Part shown: one piece after another, positions 49,009-58,856 of the stretch
Numbering within the stretch: the first letter of the stretch is position 1
How the letters are laid out: each line of letters opens with the position of its first letter
Assembly (NCBI GenBank): GCA_002716065.1
Contig: PAZE01000038.1
Coordinates: 1 to 64,000, forward strand
Direction: 5' to 3'
DNA: 64,000 nucleotides
From: Crocinitomicaceae bacterium
Lineage (GTDB): Bacteria; Bacteroidota; Bacteroidia; Flavobacteriales_D; Parvicellaceae
Notes under the pieces: model-generated
Told to the model about the DNA's origin: nothing
The model's input: only the letters and a program-made list of their open reading frames with translations
The model's database searches: none
Made by a program: the position numbers and the translations under genes

Positions 49009-51342
49009 TTATCTAATAATAAACTCTATTTCCCTCTCAAAAGTATTTCCTAGCTGATCTACAAAGACAAAATGATGAAATCCTTCATTTGCTACTACTT
49101 CAAGCTTGTGCGATCTAGATGTTTTTCCTAGATATTGTTCGTCCATATACCAATAAATTTCAGCATTAGGGTTCTTATGAGCAATTTCAAAAATTGAGGC
49201 ACTGATTTCACCACTTAAATCTTTGGGAACAAAAATCTTAAGCCCATCATTAGGATATACCAAATCCATAACCCACTCATTATTTTCAATACACTCTGGA
49301 TGAATGTCTGGAATTTTTTGATAGTCAGGGTGATTTAATCTATAATATCTTTCTTGTAAAGGAGGAAGTGTAAACCATATTTTTTCCTTCATTTCTGCCA
49401 CAGCATAACATTTACTATTTACCCTGTAACGAAGTTGATTATCTAAATGAATCTTTTTATGAAATGAGCATGTTGGAAACTGCAATCCCATTTCACAGGC
49501 GTTTATGTATTTAGTATCAGGACAAAGATCAGACTTTCTAAAACCACTTTTCGAGCAAACTTCAATTGGTATTAAATCCTGAAAAGGAGAAGTAAACCAT
49601 GATGTTTTAGGAAGCTTATCAAATACATCAAACATCAAAGGAGCAGCCATCTTTACTCCTGTTAAGCCTGGTCTACCCTCACCGTCTGCATTTCCTACCC
49701 ATACGCCAACTATATATTCAGGTGTTATTCCAATACTCCATGCATCTCGTTGGCCAAAACTTGTTCCAGTTTTCCATGCAATATCACTTGATGAATCAAA
49801 AATTTTCCAAGCACCTTGCTCCAATGGACGATTAACTTGTGTTAAAATTTGAAATGTCTCAAAAATAGATGCTTTAGAAAACTGATTTAATTCAACAACA
49901 TTAGCATTGGTGGATGCTAGCATGTATGTCGGTCTTTGTAAAGAAGAATTATTCAATTTTCTTGCTAAATAATAGTATGCCGAGCAAAGCTCCCAAAGAT
50001 TACATTCAGCTCCTCCTAATATTAAAGATAATCCATAGTGTGAAGGACCATGATTTATGGTAGTAAAACCTAGCTCTTTTAAGCGTTTGTAAAACTCTGG
50101 AACTCCATAATGCTGCAAAAGTTTTACTGCAGGAATGTTCAAAGATCTAACTAAAGCATCAGAAGCTTTAACAGCACCATCAAAGCTTCTATGAAAGTTT
50201 TGAGGAGAATACCCAGAAATTTTAGTTGGAACATCTTCCAATAAAGCATCTGGAAGCAAAGTACCATTTTCCAACATAGACATAAATAAGAAAGGTTTTA
50301 ATGTACTTCCAGTACTTCTTCTAGATGATATTATATCTACTCTAGATCCACAATCCTCTACCACACATTTGGTATTTCCTATGTAAGAAATCACCTTTCC
50401 CTTTTTAACGTCAAAAACTAAAATAGCAGCATTTTGAATTTCATTATTAGAAAGTCTCTGGTGATGTCTATCAATAAGTTCATTTAAGGAAACCTGAAGA
50501 TCTTTATCAATTGAAGTTTTAACAATCTTGTTTGATTTACCTTCCTTTGCCACTCGATTTATAAGATGAGATGCATGTTGTGGAAGTGCAAGAGGTTTTT
50601 GTGGTAAAGGCTCATCTTTGGCAAGACTGCAATCTTCCAAAGAAAGAATTCCCCTTGATGCTAATTTGTCTAATAATCGGTTTCTTTTATTACGTAATTT
50701 CTCTTGATTTTTTCCTGGATATATCAACGAAGGAGCATTGGGCAAAACAGCAAGTGTAGCAATCTCTCCCCAAGAAAGTAAATAGGAAGCTCTTCCATAA
50801 TATCTCCATGAAGCAGCCTCTAATCCAACTACATTGCCCCCAAATGGTGCGTGTGAAGCATGGGCATTTAAAATTTCATCTTTAGAATGCGAAAGCTCCA
50901 TTCTTAAAGCCATAAAAATTTCAATTAACTTCTCTTTATATGTTCTTGCTTTTCCTTTTCTAGAGAGTCGAATTAACTGCATTGTTATGGTGCTTCCCCC
51001 ACTAACTACTTTTTTAGAAAATAAATTTTGATAAAATGCTCTTACAATAGATACTGGATTTAACCCTAAATGATAATAGAAATATTCATCTTCAAAATGA
51101 ATTACAGCCTGCTTATATTTATAGTAAACTGAATCTGAGGATGGGAATCTCCATTGTCCATCACTTGAAATTCTTGCAGAAAGTAAACTACCATTGTTAC
51201 TTTCAACAACAGTAGAATAAGGATCGTTAAAAAGTGTTTTTGGAAAAGAAAACCAAAAAGTGATTAAAAACAACAAGCCCAAGAAAAAAAAAAGGTTTCT
51301 TTTTTTATTTCCTTTTTTTATTAACCTAACTAAAATCCACAT
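49009..51342 (-). CDS. pbpC: Penicillin-binding protein 1C
   Basis: GT51 motifs EDEYFYYHLGLNPVSI, GGSTITMQLIRLSR; transpeptidase RSTGSTLKPFLF, WKTGTSFGQRDAW; C-terminal BiPBP-like domain. Confidence 0.94.
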   Translation of the reverse strand: MWILVRLIKKGNKKRNLFFFLGLLFLITFWFSFPKTLFNDPYSTVVESNNGSLLSARISSDGQWRFPSSDSVYYKYKQAVIHFEDEYFYYHLGLNPVSIVRAFYQNLFSKKVVSGGSTITMQLIRLSRKGKARTYKEKLIEIFMALRMELSHSKDEILNAHASHAPFGGNVVGLEAASWRYYGRASYLLSWGEIATLAVLPNAPSLIYPGKNQEKLRNKRNRLLDKLASRGILSLEDCSLAKDEPLPQKPLALPQHASHLINRVAKEGKSNKIVKTSIDKDLQVSLNELIDRHHQRLSNNEIQNAAILVFDVKKGKVISYIGNTKCVVEDCGSRVDIISSRRSTGSTLKPFLFMSMLENGTLLPDALLEDVPTKISGYSPQNFHRSFDGAVKASDALVRSLNIPAVKLLQHYGVPEFYKRLKELGFTTINHGPSHYGLSLILGGAECNLWELCSAYYYLARKLNNSSLQRPTYMLASTNANVVELNQFSKASIFETFQILTQVNRPLEQGAWKIFDSSSDIAWKTGTSFGQRDAWSIGITPEYIVGVWVGNADGEGRPGLTGVKMAAPLMFDVFDKLPKTSWFTSPFQDLIPIEVCSKSGFRKSDLCPDTKYINACEMGLQFPTCSFHKKIHLDNQLRYRVNSKCYAVAEMKEKIWFTLPPLQERYYRLNHPDYQKIPDIHPECIENNEWVMDLVYPNDGLKIFVPKDLSGEISASIFEIAHKNPNAEIYWYMDEQYLGKTSRSHKLEVVANEGFHHFVFVDQLGNTFEREIEFIIR

Positions 51343-51344
51343 TG

Positions 51345-54300
51345 TTATTTTAGCTCACTTAATTCTACCCCAGGTTGAGTAACCTTAACCCTTGTTCCAC
51401 CAATACGAGCATTAATCTCATTATCGTACATAGCTTCACAGTAAACTGTAGGTAGATTAAACTCCCCTAAATAAGAAGCATTCAAAATAACTCTAAACTT
51501 CTTTTTCTTATTTCTATTAATGTTAAAATATGTCATTACTCTATCATCTCTAAAGTCTTGATAATCTGGAATATCTTTTAAAAGAGTTGATGAATTAACA
51601 TCCATTCTAGTATTTCTAATCTCCCAACCAGAAGGAAATAGCTGAGTTAGTGCAAGTTCAGTATAATTAGACTTTAATCCCGGATGATAAATCTCTACTT
51701 CAGCCATAAAATCTGTACCTTGCTCAATCTCTGTTGGATTAAGCTCATTTTCTTGCAGATCAAGATATCGGATAGTCATTTTAAGGTTACTTTGAGCAGA
51801 AGAATTGTCTCCATGTAAAGGTATTCCACTAAGCTGTTGTTTGATAAATAGTTTCTTTTTAGAGTTGTTTGTCACCTTAACATTTCCATTTCCATCATTA
51901 TTAAATGATAAAGTATTTTGACTTATTGGGGACTTAGTAGTTAACGAACTACTTTTTCCATTAATAACAACATCAAAAGACATTTCTTCATTAACATCAT
52001 TTCCAACATATTTACTTATTGCCATTAAAGAATAAGCAGTTGTTTGAGTACTGTACCAATATTTTGAAGATAGACCTTTAGAAATATTATCCATAATAGA
52101 TTTACCAGTAGCATAGTCACCAAGTAAAGTAAGCACCTCTAAAATCATAGCCTCATCTCTTGTTTTGCTTCCGTAAGTATAAGAACGAAATTTATAGTCT
52201 TCCACCTGAATACCTAAGTTATTAACAATAGATTTTGCCACTTCTTTTTTACCTGCAAGTAAATACGCTCCTGCTAATCTCCATTTAGAAGTAATTGAAA
52301 GATCCTTAATCTCTTTCATTCTATTCATGGCTCCAAGAGCAGGCTTTTTAGCTAAAGCAAGTGTATAAAGCCTGTAAGATTGCACAAGTTCATTTGAAGT
52401 ACCACTATTGTAGTATCTACTCCAAGTATTGGCTCTTTGCTTTTGAAATTTAATCCAATTTTTAATTAAATCATCTGGAACATTATAACCTTGATTTTTT
52501 GCTTCAATAAGAAAATGTCCAGCATAGTTCGTGCCCCAATCTGAAGCACCATTATTGTTGTTTGGCCAATATGAAAAACCACCATTTGTTATTTGGAAAG
52601 ATCTTATTCTTTTGATTCCTTGATCAATATTGTTTTGAATTTTACTTTTTTCTTGGTCGGTTAAATCCAATAAATTTGAAAGGAATAATTGAGGAAATGC
52701 AGATGAAGTAGTTTGTTCAATACATCCATGTGGGTATCTAATTAAATACTTTAGCCTACTTTCCAAGTTTAATGGAGGAATACTTGAAACTTCTAAGACT
52801 CCTGAATTGGTCCCTTTTATTCCAATAAAACTATAATTACTTGACCAAGAATTTCCAGGTTCAATTACAGCTTCAACAATATCTTCAACTCTAGGATTCG
52901 GAATTCGAACCGCTATATCAATTTCATGAGCTGCCTTTTTTTTACCACTTTTGACTGTCACTTTAACTTTTCCCTTACCTATTTGATCAACCACTTTTAA
53001 ATTGAAATTAATCACCTGATCTCCAACCTCATTAAAAGAAAGATTCTTTGTAGATTTATCTGCTATTGAGAAAAACTCATTTGTTTGAACTGAAACAGAA
53101 ACATTTTTAATGGATTTATCCATTGCAAAAACAGTAACTGGCAAGGTTACGTTGTCTTCTGGAGAAACAACTCTAGGAAGTGTAGCAAGCACCATTAAAG
53201 GCTTTTTAACTGGCGTAGTTTTCTCTGAACTACCATAGGCACCATTATCTCCAGCAACAACCATTGTTCTAACAGAACCAATGTAATTAGGCATCATAAA
53301 TTTATGTGTTTTGGTTTGTCCTGCTTCAACAGTGAAAGGCCCTAAGTAAATAACTACAGGTTTAAAACGATTAACTTTGCTAGCATCATTTTCTTTTTCA
53401 AATTCATCACCACCAAGAGCTAGTAATCCAGCCATTTCACCAGAGTAAGCACCAATTACATATTTATACATGTCCCACGTTTTAACTCCTAAGGCTTCTT
53501 TAGCATAAAAATGATACCAAGGATTAGGAGTTTTAAAATTGGTTAAATCCAATAATCCATCATCAACTACAGCAAGTGTGTAGGTCATTTTCTTGCCTTT
53601 TTGCTCACTAACATTAACAACTACCTCCTTCTCTGGAGCTAATTCATCAGGCATATCAATTATAGGTTTTAAAATGGTATTAGGATCTTGTACCTTAATT
53701 GATTGGATACCATACAAACGAATAGGAAGATCGTTTTCTTTATTAACATGTGGTTGAACTAAAGATATATTTACAAAAACGTTAGGAGCCATTTCTGGAG
53801 TTGCATCAAATGAAAACTTATGCTCATTTTCCTTTGGATCCACCCAAAAGGTTTGAACAACCTTAGAACCAGACTCAATACTTACCAATGCTCTTCCTTG
53901 ATTAAACTCAGGTAATTCAACGTGAATTTTATCTCCAACATTATATTCTTTTTTATCTGTAGAAAAAACAAGCATTTCAGCGCCTTGAGGATTATCTGCA
54001 CCAGAGTTATTCCACCACCCTTTATAAGTCAAGTAAAAAGTTTCTCCAGTACTATGGCCAGAAATAGGATCGGTAATTCGAATAAGTTTTCGTCCATAGT
54101 AATTTTTATCAAAGCTCATTTCATAAATTAGCTTACCGTCTTTTGTATCAACAACATCAGATTTAATCAGGTGTTTAGAACGATTGGAAACGTATCTTGC
54201 CAAGTCATCATTGTATGATCTTTCCCACCACCATCTCCAACGCACATCAAAAATTTCAATTTTTAATCCTTTACGATCAATAGGATTACCATTTTCGTCT

Positions 54301-56939
54301 ACGGTAACAATGGAAACTAAATTTTCATCATTGCTGTATAGTGCACCATTCCAACCTTCTCCCTCAGGAATTTTAACACCCACGTAAGAAGAAAATGGAG
54401 AATAGCTAATGCTATAATTATTAATACTAAAATCTCCACTTTTTTCGAATACTCTAGTTTTAAAGTTTGCTTTTAACATTCCTGGTGATTCATCACCCAC
54501 ATTAATATCTGGGTCAAAAGAAACTTTTCCTTCAGAATTGGTTTTACCCTCAAAAATGAGTCGATCATCAGATCTAAAAGATTTAGAGGGGTCATCAAAA
54601 CTATAGTTATCAAATTCTTTAAATGAGGTTTGACCTCCCTTTAAAGATAATTCTACATCCGTTTTAAGATCTTTTGCTTTTGCTCCATGTAACCATGAAG
54701 ATTGAATTTCACATGACTGATTCCCCTTAGAAATAAATTCACCGTTAAAATCCAATTTAATCTTTAAACGGTTAGGTTTAACCGTTTCGATTTTTAGTGT
54801 TTTAGATATCACTGTACCACCTACTCTTACTTTTGCCAACCAATTCCCTGTAGGTGATGTAGATTCTGTTGCTGTTCTGAAATCATAAAAGCCATTTTCT
54901 GAAGAAACTTTAACCTTACGTTCATAAAGCTGATTATCAGGATTATACAATTCAAATACCACGGGGTGGTTTTCGGCTATCACATCGTTTTTATCCTCTA
55001 AAATAAGAGAGAGATATAATGAATCTCCTGGACGCCAAACACCTCTTTCACCATATAAGAATCCTTTTACACCTTTTACTACTCTATTTCCACTAACATC
55101 AAACATACTTACTGAAAGTGAAGACCCATCATCCAATCTTAAATATCCCTTTTGGTTATCTTTTGTAGCTACCAAGAAAAATGGCTTTGCACTAAGATCT
55201 ATTTCGGTTAATCCATCGGCATTAGTAACATTTGATTGAATCAGCTGATTTTGATAATTATAAACATCAATTGTAACTGCATCTAAAGGATTTGTTGTTT
55301 TTATATCAGTTACTGCAACATTTAATTTATTAGTAGCAGATTTTTTAGCTATAATTCCCAAATCTGAAGCAAAAATATTACTTGAAACAGATCGGTTATT
55401 AACTCTGTAATATGAATCTTTACATGGGTTATCTCTATCATCCCATCTATATTCATAATAGTAATCGTCCTCATAATAATCGTAGTAATCGTCCCAATAA
55501 TAAGAATTTGGCCCATCATATTGAGCAAACTCAGGATCTTCACCCTGAAATATTTCATCAGCAGCAGTATACTCCTGCTCACATGGATAGACAGATTGTG
55601 ATCGATCAAAACTAAGCTGAACTTTATAGATTGCTCCTGGCTCTATAGTTATAAACTTAGAAAGATCAATAGAGAAAGTATTCCATGAACCATAGTCAAT
55701 AGCTTTTTCCGAAAGTAACTCTACCTGATCTTTAAAAATAATTCTACCAACTCGTTTAATTTCTCTAGAACCATTGAATTGATTAACCTGAAAAAACTGA
55801 GCAATATTATCTTCAAAAATTTTGATGATTTTAACATTTACACCTTTTAAATTAACCGCCTTAAAAGGATAAACTAATCCATCTGTACTAGGAAGAATAA
55901 CACCATCAGTTAGAGACTCAATAGCCGGTTTAATACTTGTAAAAGTGACTTTTTGTTCATATGAATTTTGCAGATTATAACCCATAATATTCTTTAAACC
56001 TTGATCAACTATAATAGTGTAATCACCACTTAATCTATTTCTAGGGTAAACATTAACATCATTTCCATCAATAGATAATCGAACGCTGATATTACTGTTT
56101 TTAAATCGTATAAGTCCATCAATATTTTGTTTCTTTTTTAAGGGGTCAGAAAAATGAAGAGTTAGCACTTGATCTGGATGCTGAGCTATAGTAAAATTGG
56201 TTACAGAAAACTCCCCTAAAGGAGGAATTGAAATAATTTCAGCTCCATCCTCTTTCGCGCCAATTTCAGTTGAACTCCAAAGAACATCAACTGATTCTAA
56301 AGATTCGTTTCGCTGTATACTATCTATAACAAACTCATGAGACAAACCATCTTGAGAATGCTCCCAATAAAGAGCTAATTTTTTGGAAGACTGAACAACA
56401 TCAACAATAGATTCCAAAATTTCAGCATCTACGTAATCGGCAGTGTGAATTTTACAGAGAGCTTTTTGCCAATGAAGATCATTTTCGTTAACCGCCTTTA
56501 GACCATTAAATTCAAAAAATACAGCTTGCTGAATCGTTTGAAATTGAAATTCGAAATTTTTTAAATCATCAGAAACCTCCAATAAATCACCTAAATTAAA
56601 GTTAGCAGAATAAGTTACTCCAGATGGGAGCAATTCATTTGGTGTAAATTCTAAAGTTCTGCGATCAACCCACTTTGTAGTACCTTCAATAGTTGGTTCA
56701 AAGTCAAATAGATTTTTTTCAATACCAGAATTAAATACTTCTTCACTAACATCGTCAATCAAACGAATGTTGATAACTGACGAGTTGGAAATTAAACCAG
56801 AAGTATAGCCAGAAACATGACCATTAAATATAGGCTTAGTTTCGATAGATGCAGTTTTATTACTTCCACAATAGTTGAAAGTTAAAACAACACCAACAGC
56901 AAATACTATAAAAGCAGCAGATTTTAGAATAGTTTTCAT
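51345..56939 (-). CDS. Bacterial alpha-2-macroglobulin family lipoprotein (YfhM-like) with intact thioester motif
   Basis: RGVWRPGDSLYLSLILEDKN (MG), YPHGCIEQTTSSAFPQLFLSNL (CxEQ thioester, 52713-52727), lipobox LTFNYCGSN; start MKTILKSAAF preferred. Confidence 0.93.
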   Translation of the reverse strand: MKTILKSAAFIVFAVGVVLTFNYCGSNKTASIETKPIFNGHVSGYTSGLISNSSVINIRLIDDVSEEVFNSGIEKNLFDFEPTIEGTTKWVDRRTLEFTPNELLPSGVTYSANFNLGDLLEVSDDLKNFEFQFQTIQQAVFFEFNGLKAVNENDLHWQKALCKIHTADYVDAEILESIVDVVQSSKKLALYWEHSQDGLSHEFVIDSIQRNESLESVDVLWSSTEIGAKEDGAEIISIPPLGEFSVTNFTIAQHPDQVLTLHFSDPLKKKQNIDGLIRFKNSNISVRLSIDGNDVNVYPRNRLSGDYTIIVDQGLKNIMGYNLQNSYEQKVTFTSIKPAIESLTDGVILPSTDGLVYPFKAVNLKGVNVKIIKIFEDNIAQFFQVNQFNGSREIKRVGRIIFKDQVELLSEKAIDYGSWNTFSIDLSKFITIEPGAIYKVQLSFDRSQSVYPCEQEYTAADEIFQGEDPEFAQYDGPNSYYWDDYYDYYEDDYYYEYRWDDRDNPCKDSYYRVNNRSVSSNIFASDLGIIAKKSATNKLNVAVTDIKTTNPLDAVTIDVYNYQNQLIQSNVTNADGLTEIDLSAKPFFLVATKDNQKGYLRLDDGSSLSVSMFDVSGNRVVKGVKGFLYGERGVWRPGDSLYLSLILEDKNDVIAENHPVVFELYNPDNQLYERKVKVSSENGFYDFRTATESTSPTGNWLAKVRVGGTVISKTLKIETVKPNRLKIKLDFNGEFISKGNQSCEIQSSWLHGAKAKDLKTDVELSLKGGQTSFKEFDNYSFDDPSKSFRSDDRLIFEGKTNSEGKVSFDPDINVGDESPGMLKANFKTRVFEKSGDFSINNYSISYSPFSSYVGVKIPEGEGWNGALYSNDENLVSIVTVDENGNPIDRKGLKIEIFDVRWRWWWERSYNDDLARYVSNRSKHLIKSDVVDTKDGKLIYEMSFDKNYYGRKLIRITDPISGHSTGETFYLTYKGWWNNSGADNPQGAEMLVFSTDKKEYNVGDKIHVELPEFNQGRALVSIESGSKVVQTFWVDPKENEHKFSFDATPEMAPNVFVNISLVQPHVNKENDLPIRLYGIQSIKVQDPNTILKPIIDMPDELAPEKEVVVNVSEQKGKKMTYTLAVVDDGLLDLTNFKTPNPWYHFYAKEALGVKTWDMYKYVIGAYSGEMAGLLALGGDEFEKENDASKVNRFKPVVIYLGPFTVEAGQTKTHKFMMPNYIGSVRTMVVAGDNGAYGSSEKTTPVKKPLMVLATLPRVVSPEDNVTLPVTVFAMDKSIKNVSVSVQTNEFFSIADKSTKNLSFNEVGDQVINFNLKVVDQIGKGKVKVTVKSGKKKAAHEIDIAVRIPNPRVEDIVEAVIEPGNSWSSNYSFIGIKGTNSGVLEVSSIPPLNLESRLKYLIRYPHGCIEQTTSSAFPQLFLSNLLDLTDQEKSKIQNNIDQGIKRIRSFQITNGGFSYWPNNNNGASDWGTNYAGHFLIEAKNQGYNVPDDLIKNWIKFQKQRANTWSRYYNSGTSNELVQSYRLYTLALAKKPALGAMNRMKEIKDLSITSKWRLAGAYLLAGKKEVAKSIVNNLGIQVEDYKFRSYTYGSKTRDEAMILEVLTLLGDYATGKSIMDNISKGLSSKYWYSTQTTAYSLMAISKYVGNDVNEEMSFDVVINGKSSSLTTKSPISQNTLSFNNDGNGNVKVTNNSKKKLFIKQQLSGIPLHGDNSSAQSNLKMTIRYLDLQENELNPTEIEQGTDFMAEVEIYHPGLKSNYTELALTQLFPSGWEIRNTRMDVNSSTLLKDIPDYQDFRDDRVMTYFNINRNKKKKFRVILNASYLGEFNLPTVYCEAMYDNEINARIGGTRVKVTQPGVELSELK

Positions 56940-56969
56940 ATTTGATTTTTTAAGATGCAATTGCATCAA

Positions 56970-57929
56970 TTATAAAATTTCATTAATTATTTTTTCAATT
57001 GTAAAGCCTTCCGCTTCAGCAATATAATTACGAACCAAACGGTGTCTTAAAATTGGTTGAGCAACAGCTTTAACATCCTCAATATCAGGTGAATACTTTC
57101 CGTTAATTGCAGCATGACATTTAGCTCCTATTATTAAATACTGAGAGGATCTAGGACCAGCACCCCAAGAAACGTACTTTTTAATTACATCAGGTGAAGA
57201 ATCAAAACCTGGCCTTGTTCTTGTATTTAATTTAACAGCATATTCAAGTACATTATCTGGCACGGGTATTTTACGTATTAAGTTTTGAAAATAAATAATC
57301 TCCTCTTGTGTAATTACATTATTAAGTTTTGGTACAACATCTCCAGTTGTACTTTTCACAATTTTAATTTCTTCCTCAAATGACGGGTAATCAACCCATA
57401 TATTAAACATAAATCTATCAAGCTGAGCTTCAGGAAGAGGGTAAGTTCCTTCCTGTTCAATGGGGTTTTGTGTAGCCAACACAAAAAAAGGTTGTGGCAA
57501 TTGATTTGAAACTCCTGCTACAGTTACGGATTGTTCCTGCATTGCTTCAAGTAATGCCGCTTGTGTTTTGGGAGGCGTTCTGTTTATTTCATCTGCCAAA
57601 ATAATGTTAGCAAACAATGGCCCTTTTACGAATTTAAAGTTTCTTTCAGAATCCAAAATTTCAGAACCAATAATATCTGAAGGCATTAAATCAGGGGTAA
57701 ACTGTATCCTATTAAAAGACAAGCCCAATACATCAGCAATAGTACTAACCAATAATGTTTTTGCCAATCCAGGAACTCCAACTAATAAACAATGTCCCTT
57801 TGAAAATATAGAAATTAAAACCTGTTTTACCACTTGATCTTGACCAATAATAACTTTAGACACCTCCTCTTGAAGTGCTTTGTATCGATCTACAAAAGCA
57901 TCTAACCCCTCAACATCCGATTTATACAT
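56970..57929 (-). CDS. MoxR family AAA+ ATPase
   Basis: HCLLVGVPGLAKTLLVSTIADVLGLSFNRIQFTPDLMPSDIIGSEIL, ILADEINRTPPKTQAALLEAMQE. Confidence 0.95.
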   Translation of the reverse strand: MYKSDVEGLDAFVDRYKALQEEVSKVIIGQDQVVKQVLISIFSKGHCLLVGVPGLAKTLLVSTIADVLGLSFNRIQFTPDLMPSDIIGSEILDSERNFKFVKGPLFANIILADEINRTPPKTQAALLEAMQEQSVTVAGVSNQLPQPFFVLATQNPIEQEGTYPLPEAQLDRFMFNIWVDYPSFEEEIKIVKSTTGDVVPKLNNVITQEEIIYFQNLIRKIPVPDNVLEYAVKLNTRTRPGFDSSPDVIKKYVSWGAGPRSSQYLIIGAKCHAAINGKYSPDIEDVKAVAQPILRHRLVRNYIAEAEGFTIEKIINEIL

Positions 57930-58034
57930 TTATTTAAATTTTAAGAATATAAATATAAGTGAAATTACAGTTCAATCATTAAAGAAAATACAGCAAACAA
58001 ATAGTTGCTAAATACTACTATCTTTAACGCAGAA

Positions 58035-58856
58035 ATGAATGAAAATTGTGTGCCATATAGAATAGTTTTACCTCAAGCAGAAAAAACAGGAATTTTACTG
58101 AGTATTCCGCATTGTGGAATTGAATTTCCTAAGGAAATAAAAGACAACTATAAAACAGACTTAATTCAACACCCTGATGACACTGATTCCTATTTAGAAA
58201 AATTGTATGATTTTGCTTCTTCAATGGGGATTACCGTAATTCAAGCGGTATATTCAAGATGGGTAATCGATTTAAACAGAACACCAGAAAACAGTTCGCT
58301 TTATAGTGATGGTAGAATTATAACTTCATTATGCCCAACAACTAATTTTTTTGGTGATAAAATTTACACAGATCAATCCCTAGAACCAACTTCTAGCGAA
58401 GTCGAAATAAGGTTAAACAAATACTACTATCCTTACCATAATAAAATTGACGAAATTCTAGTTGAGCTTAAAGATGAATTTAAAAATGTAATTCTTTGGG
58501 ATGCTCATTCAATTAGAAGAAAGGTTGAAACCATTCAAAAAGAACCGTTCCCAGATTTAATTCTGGGAAATAACGACAAGAAAACAGCAAGTGAAAAAAT
58601 TATTAAAGCTGCTTTAGCCACTTTAAAAGATAGCAGCTTTGAAGTATATCATAATCATCCATTTAAAGGAGGCTACATAACTAGATCTAAGGGTAAACCA
58701 ACAAAAAACATTCATTCCCTTCAACTTGAAATGGCTAAAGATTTATACATGTCTAATAATGAAACAGTTTACGATTCAACAAAAGCACAGATGATTCAAA
58801 AAACACTAAAACAAGCACTAACAACATTAACCAATTTCACTAATGAAAGAGTTTAA
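58035..58856 (+). CDS. hutG: N-formylglutamate amidohydrolase
   Basis: LLSIPHCGIEFPKEI, HPDDTDSYLEKLYDFA, WVIDLNRTPENSSLY, DAHSIRRKV, YNHPFKGGYITR-like HNHPFKGGYITRSKG; overlaps hutF. Confidence 0.88.
   Translation: MNENCVPYRIVLPQAEKTGILLSIPHCGIEFPKEIKDNYKTDLIQHPDDTDSYLEKLYDFASSMGITVIQAVYSRWVIDLNRTPENSSLYSDGRIITSLCPTTNFFGDKIYTDQSLEPTSSEVEIRLNKYYYPYHNKIDEILVELKDEFKNVILWDAHSIRRKVETIQKEPFPDLILGNNDKKTASEKIIKAALATLKDSSFEVYHNHPFKGGYITRSKGKPTKNIHSLQLEMAKDLYMSNNETVYDSTKAQMIQKTLKQALTTLTNFTNERV

Noticed and set aside
55349-55615. Overlapping ORFs 55349..55609 (-) and 55412..55615 (+)
   Set aside because: Both are alternative frames of the Asp/Tyr-rich low-complexity part of the A2M gene.
56955-56966. 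Palindrome ATGCAATTGCAT upstream of the A2M start as an operator
   Set aside because: Only 12 bp, single occurrence noticed, lies between MoxR stop and A2M ATG within an operon; insufficient evidence.
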